Shown here in pieces: positions 1-4,933 of a stretch of 24,032 nucleotides of DNA. A program made the position numbers and the translations under genes. The DNA comes from a virus: the IMG/VR virus record IMGVR_UViG_3300017744_000147, positions 1 to 24,032 of that record. One strand, given 5' to 3'. The notes below the pieces were generated by a model. It was not told where the DNA came from, ran no database searches, and saw nothing but the letters and a program-made list of their open reading frames with translations. The first letter of the stretch is position 1; each line of letters opens with the position of its first letter.

Positions 1-1
1 C

Positions 2-91
2 GGACCAGGCGGACCAGGCGGACCAGGCGGACCAGGCGGACCAGGCGGACCAGGCGGACCAGGCGGACCAGGTGGACCAGGTGGACCAGGT
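2..91. repeat. 9-bp tandem repeat, 10 copies (GGACCAGGY)
   Basis: Seven copies of GGACCAGGC are followed by three copies of GGACCAGGT, with no spacers, starting at the left edge. In forward frame 2 the unit reads Gly-Pro-Gly and stays open into the gene at 170. Frame 1 reads Arg-Thr-Arg and ends at a TAG at 91-93. Frame 3 reads Asp-Gln-Ala and ends at a TAG at 129-131. The reverse strand can read Gly-Pro-Pro, a collagen-like triplet. It could be the tail of a repeat-coding gene cut by the window edge or a non-coding repeat; the sequence does not decide. A NotI-like GCGGCCGC follows at 93-100. Confidence 0.95.
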
Positions 92-103
92 AGCGGCCGC
101 CCC

Positions 104-132
104 TTGCACCCCCCTTGCCACCGTGGTATAGT
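104..132 (+). promoter_or_regulatory. Sigma70-type promoter P1
   Basis: TTGCAC at 104-109 and TATAGT at 127-132 are separated by exactly 17 bp, close to the bacterial housekeeping consensus. The predicted transcription start is about 138-140. About 30 bp of this promoter recur almost unchanged at 569-597, including the second TTGCCACCG inside the spacer. It would drive the gene at 170 rightward. Confidence 0.8.
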
Positions 133-138
133 GATGGA

Positions 139-153
139 GCCGGATCCCCCGGC
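139..153 (+). promoter_or_regulatory. 5'-terminal leader hairpin of P1 transcript
   Basis: GCCGG (139-143), loop ATCCC, CCGGC (149-153) gives a perfect 5-bp all-GC stem that begins at the predicted +1 of P1. The same stem with a different loop occurs at the same place after P2 (604-618), so the stem is kept while the loop changes. 5'-end hairpins are known to protect mRNA from decay in bacteria and in T7. That role here is inference. Confidence 0.6.
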
Positions 154-169
154 CTACAGTGGAGCCCCC

Positions 170-511
170 ATGAAAAAGTATAACCACCAGTTCCCGCCGA
201 TTACCGTCGTGGACGGGCGCGATTGCGCCGAACCTGTCGAGGAACTCGACATCAGCCTTACCTATGACAAGGGCGGCTGGACCGGCAGGCGGGGTTGGAG
301 CCTCCACGTCCAGCCGCTTTCCCGCGTGCGTCCGGCCCCGGGCGTCGTGATTAACCGGTACGCCCCGCGTGAGGGGGTCCGCCGGTTTGTTCACCCGGTC
401 AACCGGGCAAGCGCTAAGGGGCTCCGGGACGCGATTGCGGCTGCCGAAGAGGCGCTTCCCTCCCTGGTGGATTTCTGCTTTGGGCACAACCCTCACTTGT
501 CCCGGGCGTAG
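170..511 (+). CDS. Small phage protein of unknown function
   Basis: A 113-residue protein beginning MKKYNHQF. The frame is open further left (an earlier ATG lies at 134), but 170 is chosen because GGAG at 161-164 sits 5 bases upstream and because P1 and its leader hairpin lie between 104 and 153. The centre (DISLTYDKGGW, RGWSLHVQPL) resembles, from memory, small proteins of phage accessory regions that share a 'YDKGG ... RGYYLHVQP' pattern and have no assigned function. There is no signal peptide, membrane segment or catalytic motif. It has its own promoter and terminator (530-557), so it is a self-contained, moron-like unit. It is probably an early or accessory gene. The identity as a real gene is firm; the function is unknown. 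Confidence 0.8.
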   Translation: MKKYNHQFPPITVVDGRDCAEPVEELDISLTYDKGGWTGRRGWSLHVQPLSRVRPAPGVVINRYAPREGVRRFVHPVNRASAKGLRDAIAAAEEALPSLVDFCFGHNPHLSRA

Positions 512-529
512 CCTTACTTCGTCTCGTTG

Positions 530-557
530 CCCCCGTCGGTTCGCCCGGCGGGGGTTT
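530..557 (+). terminator. Intrinsic terminator T1
   Basis: A 10-bp stem (530-539 with 545-554, one T:G wobble), loop TTCGC, then TTT. It lies 19 bp after the stop at 509-511. The stem-loop is base-for-base identical to the one at 1094-1118. The T tract is short, so efficiency is uncertain. Confidence 0.75.
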
Positions 558-568
558 GCGCACTACCC

Positions 569-597
569 TTGCACCTCCCTTGCCACCGCGGTATAGC
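569..597 (+). promoter_or_regulatory. Sigma70-type promoter P2
   Basis: TTGCAC at 569-574, 17-bp spacer, TATAGC at 592-597. It is a near copy of P1, differing at two spacer positions and the last -10 base. It lies 11 bp beyond terminator T1, so it starts an independent unit containing the genes at 639 and 863. Confidence 0.8.
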
Positions 598-603
598 AAT
601 GAG

Positions 604-618
604 GCCGGATGAACCGGC
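604..618 (+). promoter_or_regulatory. 5'-terminal leader hairpin of P2 transcript
   Basis: GCCGG (604-608), loop ATGAA, CCGGC (614-618). It starts 7 bases after the -10 box, as in P1. The stem is identical to the P1 leader stem and only the loop differs, which is the pattern expected of a selected structure. Its function is inferred. Confidence 0.6.
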
Positions 619-638
619 GCATAGCAAGTGGAGCTACT

Positions 639-866
639 ATGCCGACCCTGACCCCTGCCTACGGGCGCGACTACAAGAGTAAGGCGGCCGTCGAGGCCGA
701 CTTCAAGGCGGGCAAGGACTTCGTCCTGAACGATATGTCCTCCCCCCACCATGGGCGCTACGTCAACGTCCAGGACGCCCGCGGCGCCGGGTGGGCGACC
801 GTCAACCTCCGGTACAAGCGCTTGACCCGCGTGGCCGTGGTCAAGGTCCCGGGGGGTGGCAAGTGA
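639..866 (+). CDS. Small phage protein of unknown function
   Basis: A 75-residue protein beginning MPTLTPAYGRDY. Start 639 is preferred to an in-frame ATG at 609 because GGAG at 630-633 lies 5 bases upstream and 609 falls inside the leader hairpin loop. The patterns TPAYGRDYKSK, FKAGKDFV, SSPHHGRYVN and VNLRYKRLT match, from memory, a widespread short phage protein family of unknown function. It is basic overall, with no membrane segment. It is the first gene of the P2 unit and its stop overlaps the start of the next gene (GTGA, 863-866), so translation is probably coupled. Confidence 0.85.
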   Translation: MPTLTPAYGRDYKSKAAVEADFKAGKDFVLNDMSSPHHGRYVNVQDARGAGWATVNLRYKRLTRVAVVKVPGGGK

Positions 867-1072
867 GCCTGACTCTTCGGAGCTACTCAATCGTGGGGGG
901 CTACCCCTTGTTCCATGTCACCCGGGACAATGCCGCGGTCTGTACCGCTTGCGCGGTGCGTCGCTTGGAAGACGACTGTGAGCACGACAAGCCCGTCCAG
1001 ACCGCTCCCAACTGGGAAGATCGATACCTGACGTGCGAGGATTGCAGTAGCAGGATCCCCTCCGCGTACTGA
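863..1072 (+). CDS. Small Cys-rich (putative zinc-ribbon) phage protein
   Basis: A 69-residue protein starting at GTG 863, which overlaps the previous stop. The frame is open further left but only inside the upstream gene. CxxC pairs at residues 27-30 and 58-61 plus Cys39 and nearby His suggest a small metal-binding fold. The opening (RSYSIVGGYPLF) and the end (CEDCSSRIPSAY) match, from memory, small phage proteins of the same accessory neighbourhoods that end 'CxxCgxxIeSAY'. The function is not known. An AAGG is followed by a G-run just upstream and could serve as the ribosome site. The terminator at 1094 closes this two-gene unit. Confidence 0.8.
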   Translation: MSLTLRSYSIVGGYPLFHVTRDNAAVCTACAVRRLEDDCEHDKPVQTAPNWEDRYLTCEDCSSRIPSAY

Positions 1073-1093
1073 CCCCGCGTCGCCTCACCTCTG

Positions 1094-1121
1094 CCCCCGT
1101 CGGTTCGCCCGGCGGGGGTTT
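1094..1121 (+). terminator. Intrinsic terminator T2
   Basis: A 10-bp stem (1094-1103 with 1109-1118), loop TTCGC, then TTT. It lies 21 bp after the stop of the Cys-rich gene. It is identical in stem and loop to T1 at 530-554, showing that the terminator was duplicated along with the promoter module. Confidence 0.75.
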
Positions 1122-1160
1122 CGCGCGTCCGGGCCCCACCGCCGGACCCCGCTGTCCACC

Positions 1161-1214
1161 GCCGGACTTTCACCCCCCGCCGGACTTTCACCCCCCGCCG
1201 GACTTTCACCCCCC
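1161..1214. repeat. 18-bp tandem repeat, 3 perfect copies
   Basis: The unit GCCGGACTTTCACCCCCC occurs at 1161-1178, 1179-1196 and 1197-1214, with partial copies at 1141-1150 and 1215-1222. No convincing gene covers it. A reverse frame would read Gly-Gly-Glu-Ser-Pro-Ala repeats but lacks a credible start. It sits between a rightward terminator and a leftward operon end. Confidence 0.9.
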
Positions 1215-1247
1215 GCCGGACTGGGGAGGGGGGAGAGTCGCCAGGCC

Positions 1248-1403
1248 GAGCTCCGCCAGGTCGCCAGGTCGCCAGGCCGCCGAGCTCCGCCAGGTCGCCA
1301 GGTCGCCAGGCGGTCGAGCTCCGCCAGGCGGTCGAGCTCCGCCAGGCGGTCGAGCTCCGCCAGGTCGAGCTCCGCCAGGTCGAGCTCCGCCAGGTCGCCA
1401 GGC
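1248..1403. repeat. Nested GAGCTC-centred repeat array
   Basis: GAGCTC occurs seven times, at 1248, 1282, 1316, 1334, 1352, 1367 and 1382, giving spacings of 34, 34, 18, 18, 15 and 15 bp. Each core is followed by CGCCAGG, and the longer units contain extra GTCGCCAG copies. This looks like stepwise slippage or recombination that trimmed a 34-bp unit to 18 and then 15 bp. Reverse-frame reading gives Leu-Ala-Glu-Leu-Asp repeats, but there is no ribosome site. With the 18-bp array it fills the gene-free stretch 1122-1416. Confidence 0.85.
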
Positions 1404-1416
1404 CCCAACGCAGAAG

Positions 1417-1440
1417 CCCCCCTCCCGAGGGGGAGGGGGG
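1417..1440 (-). terminator. Hairpin terminator of the leftward small-gene operon
   Basis: A perfect 10-bp stem (1417-1426 with 1431-1440) with a 4-base loop, 22 bp beyond the stop of the leftward gene ending at 1463. On the reverse strand the stem is followed by CTTCTGCG, so the T tract is poor. Its position fits a terminator or an RNA 3'-end stabiliser. Confidence 0.6.
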
Positions 1441-1462
1441 CAGGGTGAGGGGCGGGGCCGGG

Positions 1463-1915
1463 TCAGTCGGTGAGATCGCGGACCGGGACACCTGCAGATC
1501 GGAGGTCATCGGCGATTGCGGCGAGCGTGTCGGCGCTCCAATCCTGCCCATCAATCCGGCGCTGAATCTGCCGGAGGGCGCGCGACTTGTTGAGGAGCTC
1601 CCGCGTCCGCCGGTTGTCGATCTCGATCTGGCGGGCCCTCCCTTCGGCGAGGCCGGTGAGGAAGGCGCGCATCCCCGCCAGGAGCTCCGCCTTGGTTCCC
1701 CGGGGGAGGATCGTGCGCTCGCCTCCTCCGTCGTTAACCAGCTGGGCGAGGGCGACGCCTCCATAGGCGTAGTCGAGGACGAACGTCCCGACGTTGCAGA
1801 TCTGGGTCCCGTCCTCCTGGCGGGTCCACCCTTCGAGCTTCTGTCCAAGGACCTGGTTGATAAGCTCGACCTGGCGGACCAGGTCTTTCTTGGTTGCGCG
1901 GTGCCGGTAGGCCAT
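1463..1915 (-). CDS. Phage protein with 'AYGG...NxGGG' family N-terminus, function unknown
   Basis: A 150-residue protein beginning MAYRHRATKKDL, with GGAG about 8 bases before the ATG on the reverse strand. Residues about 8-92 (KKDLVRQVELINQVLG, GTFVLDYAYGGVAL, VNDGGG, TKAELLAGMRAFLTGL) match, from memory, a very common small phage protein family with the pattern 'N-L-L-N ... Y-x-L-d-x-A-Y-G-G ... N-x-G-G-G ... T-K-r-E-l'. That family has no established function. The C-terminal third is helical and Arg-rich, with acidic residues at the end. It is the last gene of the leftward operon, separated from the upstream gene by a two-hairpin module. Confidence 0.85.
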   Translation of the reverse strand: MAYRHRATKKDLVRQVELINQVLGQKLEGWTRQEDGTQICNVGTFVLDYAYGGVALAQLVNDGGGERTILPRGTKAELLAGMRAFLTGLAEGRARQIEIDNRRTRELLNKSRALRQIQRRIDGQDWSADTLAAIADDLRSAGVPVRDLTD

Positions 1916-1952
1916 CTGTGTTCTCCGTTGTTGGTTGGTTGAGGCAGCGCCT

Positions 1953-2014
1953 CCGTCGCAGCTCCGAGCTTGAAGCGGCGACGGTGGCGCCCCTCCCCGA
2001 AGGGAGGGAGCGCC
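1953..2014 (-). promoter_or_regulatory. Intergenic two-hairpin module, copy 1
   Basis: Two stems lie between leftward genes. Hairpin one (1986-2014) has 12 base pairs with one bulge and loop CGAA on the forward strand, that is C(UUCG)G in the leftward transcript, an exceptionally stable RNA tetraloop. Hairpin two (1953-1984) pairs CCGTCGC with GCGACGG around a longer loop. The whole segment is repeated with changes at 2486-2546. Possible roles are partial termination, RNA processing or protection of 3' ends. Confidence 0.7.
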
Positions 2015-2022
2015 GGGGGGGC

Positions 2023-2265
2023 TCAGCCCTTGAGGGGGCGAACCAGGCTGCGGAGCTGCTCAACGGAGCTGCGGGAGTAGTCGAGCCACTCCCCCCGGGC
2101 GTCGCTCCAGACCTGGGTTGCGATCTGGATTCCGACGCCGCGGTCGTAGAACGACCCCGCCCGATCGATGCGGAACTTGAGGCCTCGCGCGCCACGGGTC
2201 GAGATCCCGAACTCAGCGGGGAAGGTGGCCACGATGGTATCGATCTCGTTGCGGAACTTGTTCAT
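2023..2265 (-). CDS. Small phage protein of unknown function
   Basis: An 80-residue protein beginning MNKFRNEIDTIVATF. The frame is open far upstream to 2421, but 2265 is chosen because AGGAGA lies a few bases before this ATG and because the upstream part overlaps a hairpin and the neighbouring gene. The pattern 'F-R-I-D-R-A ... V-G-I-Q-I-A-T-Q-V-W ... E-W-L-D-Y-S-R' resembles, from memory, other small unannotated phage proteins with a 'W-L-D-f-S' motif. It has a mixed alpha/beta appearance and is basic, with no membrane segment. It is the third gene in the order of transcription of the leftward operon. Function unknown. Confidence 0.8.
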   Translation of the reverse strand: MNKFRNEIDTIVATFPAEFGISTRGARGLKFRIDRAGSFYDRGVGIQIATQVWSDARGEWLDYSRSSVEQLRSLVRPLKG

Positions 2266-2282
2266 GTCGTCTCTCCTGGGTT

Positions 2283-2302
2283 GGCCCCCCCGAAGGGGGG
2301 CC
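2283..2302 (-). promoter_or_regulatory. Intergenic UUCG hairpin
   Basis: A perfect 8-bp all-GC stem (2283-2290 with 2295-2302). The leftward transcript has loop UUCG closed by C-G. It sits between two operon genes, 18 bases before the start of the downstream ATG. It matches the loop design of the two larger intergenic modules. Confidence 0.7.
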
Positions 2303-2314
2303 GGGTTGGTTGGT

Positions 2315-2446
2315 TCAGAGGGCCTGAAGGGCCCGGAAGATGAGCTCGCCACCGAGGTCGGTGATGCGAGCCCCAAAGGCCATGGCCGCCAGGGCCACAA
2401 AGCACGTGATCGAGAATCCAAGAAGCGTTTCGTTCAGGTTGTCCAT
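2315..2446 (-). CDS. Very small single-pass membrane protein
   Basis: A 43-residue protein beginning MDNLNETLLGFS. Start 2446 is chosen over the open frame to 2524 because GTGGAGAA lies just upstream and the longer form runs into hairpin sequence. Residues about 8-28 form one hydrophobic helix (LLGFSITCFVALAAMAFG), with an acidic N-terminus and a second short hydrophobic stretch at the end. It is too short for a known holin family to be assigned; a holin-like, membrane-anchored regulator or simple membrane peptide are options. It lies in the middle of the leftward operon with the same leader design (CCAACCAACC, then GTGGAGAA) as its neighbours, which supports it being a real gene. Confidence 0.7.
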   Translation of the reverse strand: MDNLNETLLGFSITCFVALAAMAFGARITDLGGELIFRALQAL

Positions 2447-2485
2447 GTGTTCTCCACTTGGTTGGTTGGTTGAGGCGGGGTGCCT

Positions 2486-2546
2486 CCGTCGCAGCTCCAG
2501 GGGCCGAAGCGGCGACGGTGGCACCCCTCCCCGAAGGGAGGGGGCC
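2486..2546 (-). promoter_or_regulatory. Intergenic two-hairpin module, copy 2
   Basis: This is a second copy of the 1953-2014 module. The UUCG hairpin spans 2520-2546 (11 base pairs with one bulge) and the CCGTCGC/GCGACGG hairpin spans 2486-2518. Sequence outside the stems and in the larger loop has diverged, while both stems are kept. A CCAACCAACC stretch follows on the transcribed strand before the next ribosome site. Confidence 0.7.
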
Positions 2547-2553
2547 GGGGGAC

Positions 2554-3048
2554 TCAGTCCATCTCGGCGAGGATGAACGCGGTAATGCCGGCGGCGACGT
2601 CCTCGCGGGTCATCTCGTGACCGTGGGCGATCGGGCCTTCAGCGACGTGAGGCGAATCGCTCAGGATCGAGGCGATGAGCCGGATCGCCTGGTCAAGGTC
2701 GACGGTGACAGTCGCGTGGTCCACGTGATCGGTGACGTTTTCGATCTCCACTTCGACCACCTTCTCGATCTCGATCGACTGTCCTTCGACCTCGATCTCG
2801 ATCGTCGCCATGACCTCGATCGTGGCCCACCGCTGGCCGTAGCCGAGCTCTTCAAGATCCCCGCGGATCTGGCCGCTCTTCTGGAGGAGGGCCGCGGGGA
2901 GCGTTGGGGGCTCGACCGCCTCCAGCTCCTGAAGGGAGCCCGCGGTGAACTGAAGGGCGGTGAACGCCCGGGCCAGTGTGGCCCGAGCCTCCGCCAGGGC
3001 GTCGATGCTTTGAAGGAGGGTTGCAATCTGGTCTTCGCGCTTGCTCAT
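2554..3048 (-). CDS. Acidic protein with alternating Ile/Glu beta segment, function unknown
   Basis: A 164-residue protein beginning MSKREDQIATLLQS, with TGGAGAAA just before the ATG at 3048. The first 65 residues look helical. Residues about 75-120 alternate hydrophobic and acidic residues (TIEVMATIEIEVEG, IEIEKVVEVEIENV, TVTVDLD), which predicts several beta strands. The underlying DNA is itself repetitive in GATCTCGATCG-like words (about 2745-2825). The C-terminus is acidic. I do not recognise the family. It is the first gene after the putative leftward promoter at about 3112, so it heads the operon. Confidence 0.8.
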   Translation of the reverse strand: MSKREDQIATLLQSIDALAEARATLARAFTALQFTAGSLQELEAVEPPTLPAALLQKSGQIRGDLEELGYGQRWATIEVMATIEIEVEGQSIEIEKVVEVEIENVTDHVDHATVTVDLDQAIRLIASILSDSPHVAEGPIAHGHEMTREDVAAGITAFILAEMD

Positions 3049-3086
3049 GGTTTCTCCACTGTGGGTTCGCCGTGGCTCCATGCCGT

Positions 3087-3141
3087 GGCCCTCTGGGCCT
3101 AAGCCGCCCATACCAGGTCGGCAAGAAAGAGTTTTAAACTC
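3087..3141 (-). promoter_or_regulatory. Leftward promoter with palindrome and +1 hairpin
   Basis: On the reverse strand an extended -10, TGG-TATGGG, lies at 3115-3107. The -35 position (about 3135-3130) falls inside the palindrome GAGTTT-T-AAACTC (3129-3141), a likely operator. A GGCCC-AGA-GGGCC hairpin at 3099-3087 begins at about the predicted transcription start, repeating the P1/P2 design. The leader to the ATG at 3048 is about 52 bases. The -35 is poor, so the promoter is a moderate-confidence call. Confidence 0.5.
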
Positions 3142-3200
3142 CGTCGAGAACTCCGCCACAGCGCAGGTCTTCGGCGGTGGGAATCTTGCCCCCCCCTGCT

Positions 3201-3234
3201 CACCTGGTCGACCCCTCCACCTGGTCGACCCCTC
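3201..3234. repeat. 17-bp direct repeat with GGTCGACC palindromes, in divergent control region
   Basis: CACCTGGTCGACCCCTC occurs twice in tandem (3201-3217 and 3218-3234), placing two 8-bp GGTCGACC palindromes 17 bp apart. It lies in the 414-bp gene-free region between divergent genes. The rest of 3142-3408 is C/G-rich with no credible gene; an open forward frame through it has no ribosome site. Confidence 0.8.
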
Positions 3235-3408
3235 CACCCCTCGCGAGGGAGAAGGGAGCGCACCCCGCCACCAGTCCAACCCCTCCCGCCGCACCCTCAA
3301 CGCGGGCCCGCGTGTAGGAGAGGCACCGACCCCCATGGGGGAGGGGGGGCCACCCCTGCGGACAGCCGTCATGGTACCTACCGGGAACCCCCTTCCGGAA
3401 CCGAAGCA

Positions 3409-3447
3409 TTTTTTCAAAACTCCATACCAAGGTGTCCGTGTTATACT
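3409..3447 (+). promoter_or_regulatory. Extended -10 promoter with A/T tract for the RHH-like gene
   Basis: TGT-TATACT at 3439-3447 is an extended -10. The -35 position (3419-3424) has no consensus but carries AAACTC, the half-site of the palindrome at 3129-3141. A T6 tract followed by CAAAA (3409-3419) could be an UP element. The predicted start is near 3454, giving a leader of only about 10 bases that contains GGAGG (3454-3458). Confidence 0.55.
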
Positions 3448-3462
3448 CCCCCCGGAGGCAAG

Positions 3463-4041
3463 ATGACCACGTCCACTCAGAAGAAGCTTTACGTCCCTGT
3501 CAGCCAGTCAGAGCTCGACCTGCTCGACAGCATGATTCCGACCGTCGCCCAGATGCCCTTGGTTCTCGAGCTGGGCATCTCGGTCTCCCGCTCGACCGTG
3601 GCCCGCATGGCGCTCGTCCGTGGCCTTCGGAGCCTGGAGTCCACTGGAGGGTCCGCAGAAAAGCCGGAACCCGAGCCTGCCCCCACAGCGACCTCCCAAA
3701 AGCCTGCCGATGCAGCCCCTCAAGAACCACAGGAAGTGGACAACGTCCCGACCTTCGACCTGGACAGCAAGGGCCTCATCAAGCCGCCTGACGGCTGGGA
3801 GCGCTGGTCAGACAACGAGATGGTTCCGCAGAGCCAGGGAGACGTCCACACCTACTACACCAACCATGGCTGGGAGCGTTGGTGGGGCACGTCCGGGCGC
3901 GAGAACATCTCGTTCTACTGGAACCGCAACCCAGACGCAGAAGAGCTCTCACCGTGGCCCAACAAGGGGCCAAACGGCGGCACGATCAAGAAGCAGACCA
4001 CACCGTGGGGAGAAGGGCACATCATCCCGCACGGCTGGTAG
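3463..4041 (+). CDS. Putative ribbon-helix-helix DNA-binding regulator with GWERW repeats
   Basis: A 192-residue protein, ATG at 3463 after GGAGG. Residues about 8-57 (KLYVPVSQSELDLLDSM ... LGISVSRSTVARMALVRGL) fit the ribbon-helix-helix layout: a short beta strand, a helix, then a 'G-I-S-x-S-x-x-A-R-x-A-L' second helix. Residues 62-95 are a Pro/Ala/Glu-rich linker. The C-terminal half has two GWERW motifs (111-115 and 136-140) in a Trp/Tyr-rich domain ending in HGW that I do not recognise. It is divergent from the leftward operon, and AAACTC sequence lies at the -35 positions of both promoters, so autoregulation and control of that operon are plausible but inferred. It converges with the scaffold-like gene 17 bp downstream. 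Confidence 0.65.
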   Translation: MTTSTQKKLYVPVSQSELDLLDSMIPTVAQMPLVLELGISVSRSTVARMALVRGLRSLESTGGSAEKPEPEPAPTATSQKPADAAPQEPQEVDNVPTFDLDSKGLIKPPDGWERWSDNEMVPQSQGDVHTYYTNHGWERWWGTSGRENISFYWNRNPDAEELSPWPNKGPNGGTIKKQTTPWGEGHIIPHGW

Positions 4042-4058
4042 CTGCCCGCAGGCCCTGC

Positions 4059-4925
4059 TTAGAATGCGGTGCGCTGGGCAGCCCGGCGCATCTCATCCAT
4101 GATGTCGTCAAAGCTCTTGGCCTTGCCCGACTGCGTCCCGGTGCGCCCGCCGTCCATGTTCATCAGCTCAACACCCTTCGGCGGAGCCTCGGGTTCGGGC
4201 TTGGGGGCTGGGGCTCCGTACTTGGCGCGGACCATCTGCACTGCATCCTCGGGAGATGCCCCGCCCGTACAGAGCACACACCAAGTGTAGAAGGCGTCGT
4301 CGTTGGCAACGACATCGGGAGCGGTGTCTTCAAGCCAGGTTTCAAGCTCATTGACCTGAGCCTCCACTTGCTGCTCTTCCTGCGCTTGCCGCGCCTGCTC
4401 AAACTGCTGGATCTTGGCCACGGCCTCGTCGCGAGAACGAACCGCATCCTGGAGCTCCCCAGAGCTGGCGTTGCGAATGTCGTCGAGGGCCTTCTCGTAC
4501 TCCGTCCGGAGCGCGCCGAGGGCAGCTTCGTGCTGCACCTTCATCCGCTCCATCTCGCTGCGGGTCTCTTCCAACGGGTTTTCGTCGCCGTACATCCATC
4601 GCTGCACGCGCTTTTCGTGCTCCTTGAGCTGGTTCTCACGGTCCCGGAACTTCGTCCGGGTCGTCGCCAACTCCTGGAACTTGGACGTGTAGCCCTTCTC
4701 CCAGTTGTTGTACTTCTGACGAATCCCGCCCATCAGGCCCTGGCGCACCGGCTCATCCAACTGGTTGAACCAGTCTGCCTGCTCCAAGGACTCGACCTCG
4801 CCATTCCACTCAAAGCCGCTGCCCGCGTCCATGGAGCTCGATTCCATAGAACCCGAGTCAACAGCTCCCGAAGAGCCCCCGTCGCTTTCGACAGGGGCCT
4901 CAACCGTCTCGTTTACGTCGCTCAC
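4059..4925 (-). CDS. Putative capsid scaffolding protein
   Basis: A 288-residue acidic protein starting at GTG 4925, with AGGAGG overlapping the upstream gene's stop. The layout is an acidic Ser/Gly/Glu-rich tail (1-40), a short ordered segment WFNQLDEPVRQGL (52-64), a long heptad-type coiled coil (about 75-200), a further helical region, a Pro-rich linker and a C-terminal basic helix (SFDDIMDEMRRAAQ). Podovirus scaffolds are typically acidic, helical and elongated, with a basic C-terminal helix that binds the capsid protein, and this matches. It lies in the leftward block downstream of the portal. The alternative is another coiled-coil virion protein. The capsid gene it would serve is on the other strand at 11780. 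Confidence 0.7.
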   Translation of the reverse strand: MSDVNETVEAPVESDGGSSGAVDSGSMESSSMDAGSGFEWNGEVESLEQADWFNQLDEPVRQGLMGGIRQKYNNWEKGYTSKFQELATTRTKFRDRENQLKEHEKRVQRWMYGDENPLEETRSEMERMKVQHEAALGALRTEYEKALDDIRNASSGELQDAVRSRDEAVAKIQQFEQARQAQEEQQVEAQVNELETWLEDTAPDVVANDDAFYTWCVLCTGGASPEDAVQMVRAKYGAPAPKPEPEAPPKGVELMNMDGGRTGTQSGKAKSFDDIMDEMRRAAQRTAF

Positions 4926-4933
4926 ACAGCCTC

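Noticed and set aside
104-169. Earlier start for the first gene, or in-frame fusion with the Gly-Pro-Gly repeat
   Set aside because: The promoter and leader hairpin occupy this stretch and a good ribosome site precedes 170; read-through fusion remains possible but unsupported.
1161-1403. CRISPR-like array
   Set aside because: Repeats are direct tandem copies with no unique spacers and no associated cas genes.
1085-1408. Leftward frame reading Leu-Ala-Glu-Leu-Asp and Gly-Gly-Glu-Ser-Pro-Ala repeats
   Set aside because: Coiled-coil-like at first sight, but it has a TTG start without a ribosome site and lies entirely within non-coding repeats.
901-1848. 315-codon leftward open frame across the repeat array
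   Set aside because: Low-complexity Trp/Arg/Ser repeats produced by the DNA array; it crosses a terminator and overlaps three better genes.
3041-3466. Rightward open frame through the divergent control region
   Set aside because: Pro-rich, no ribosome site, and it overlaps the putative promoters and repeats.
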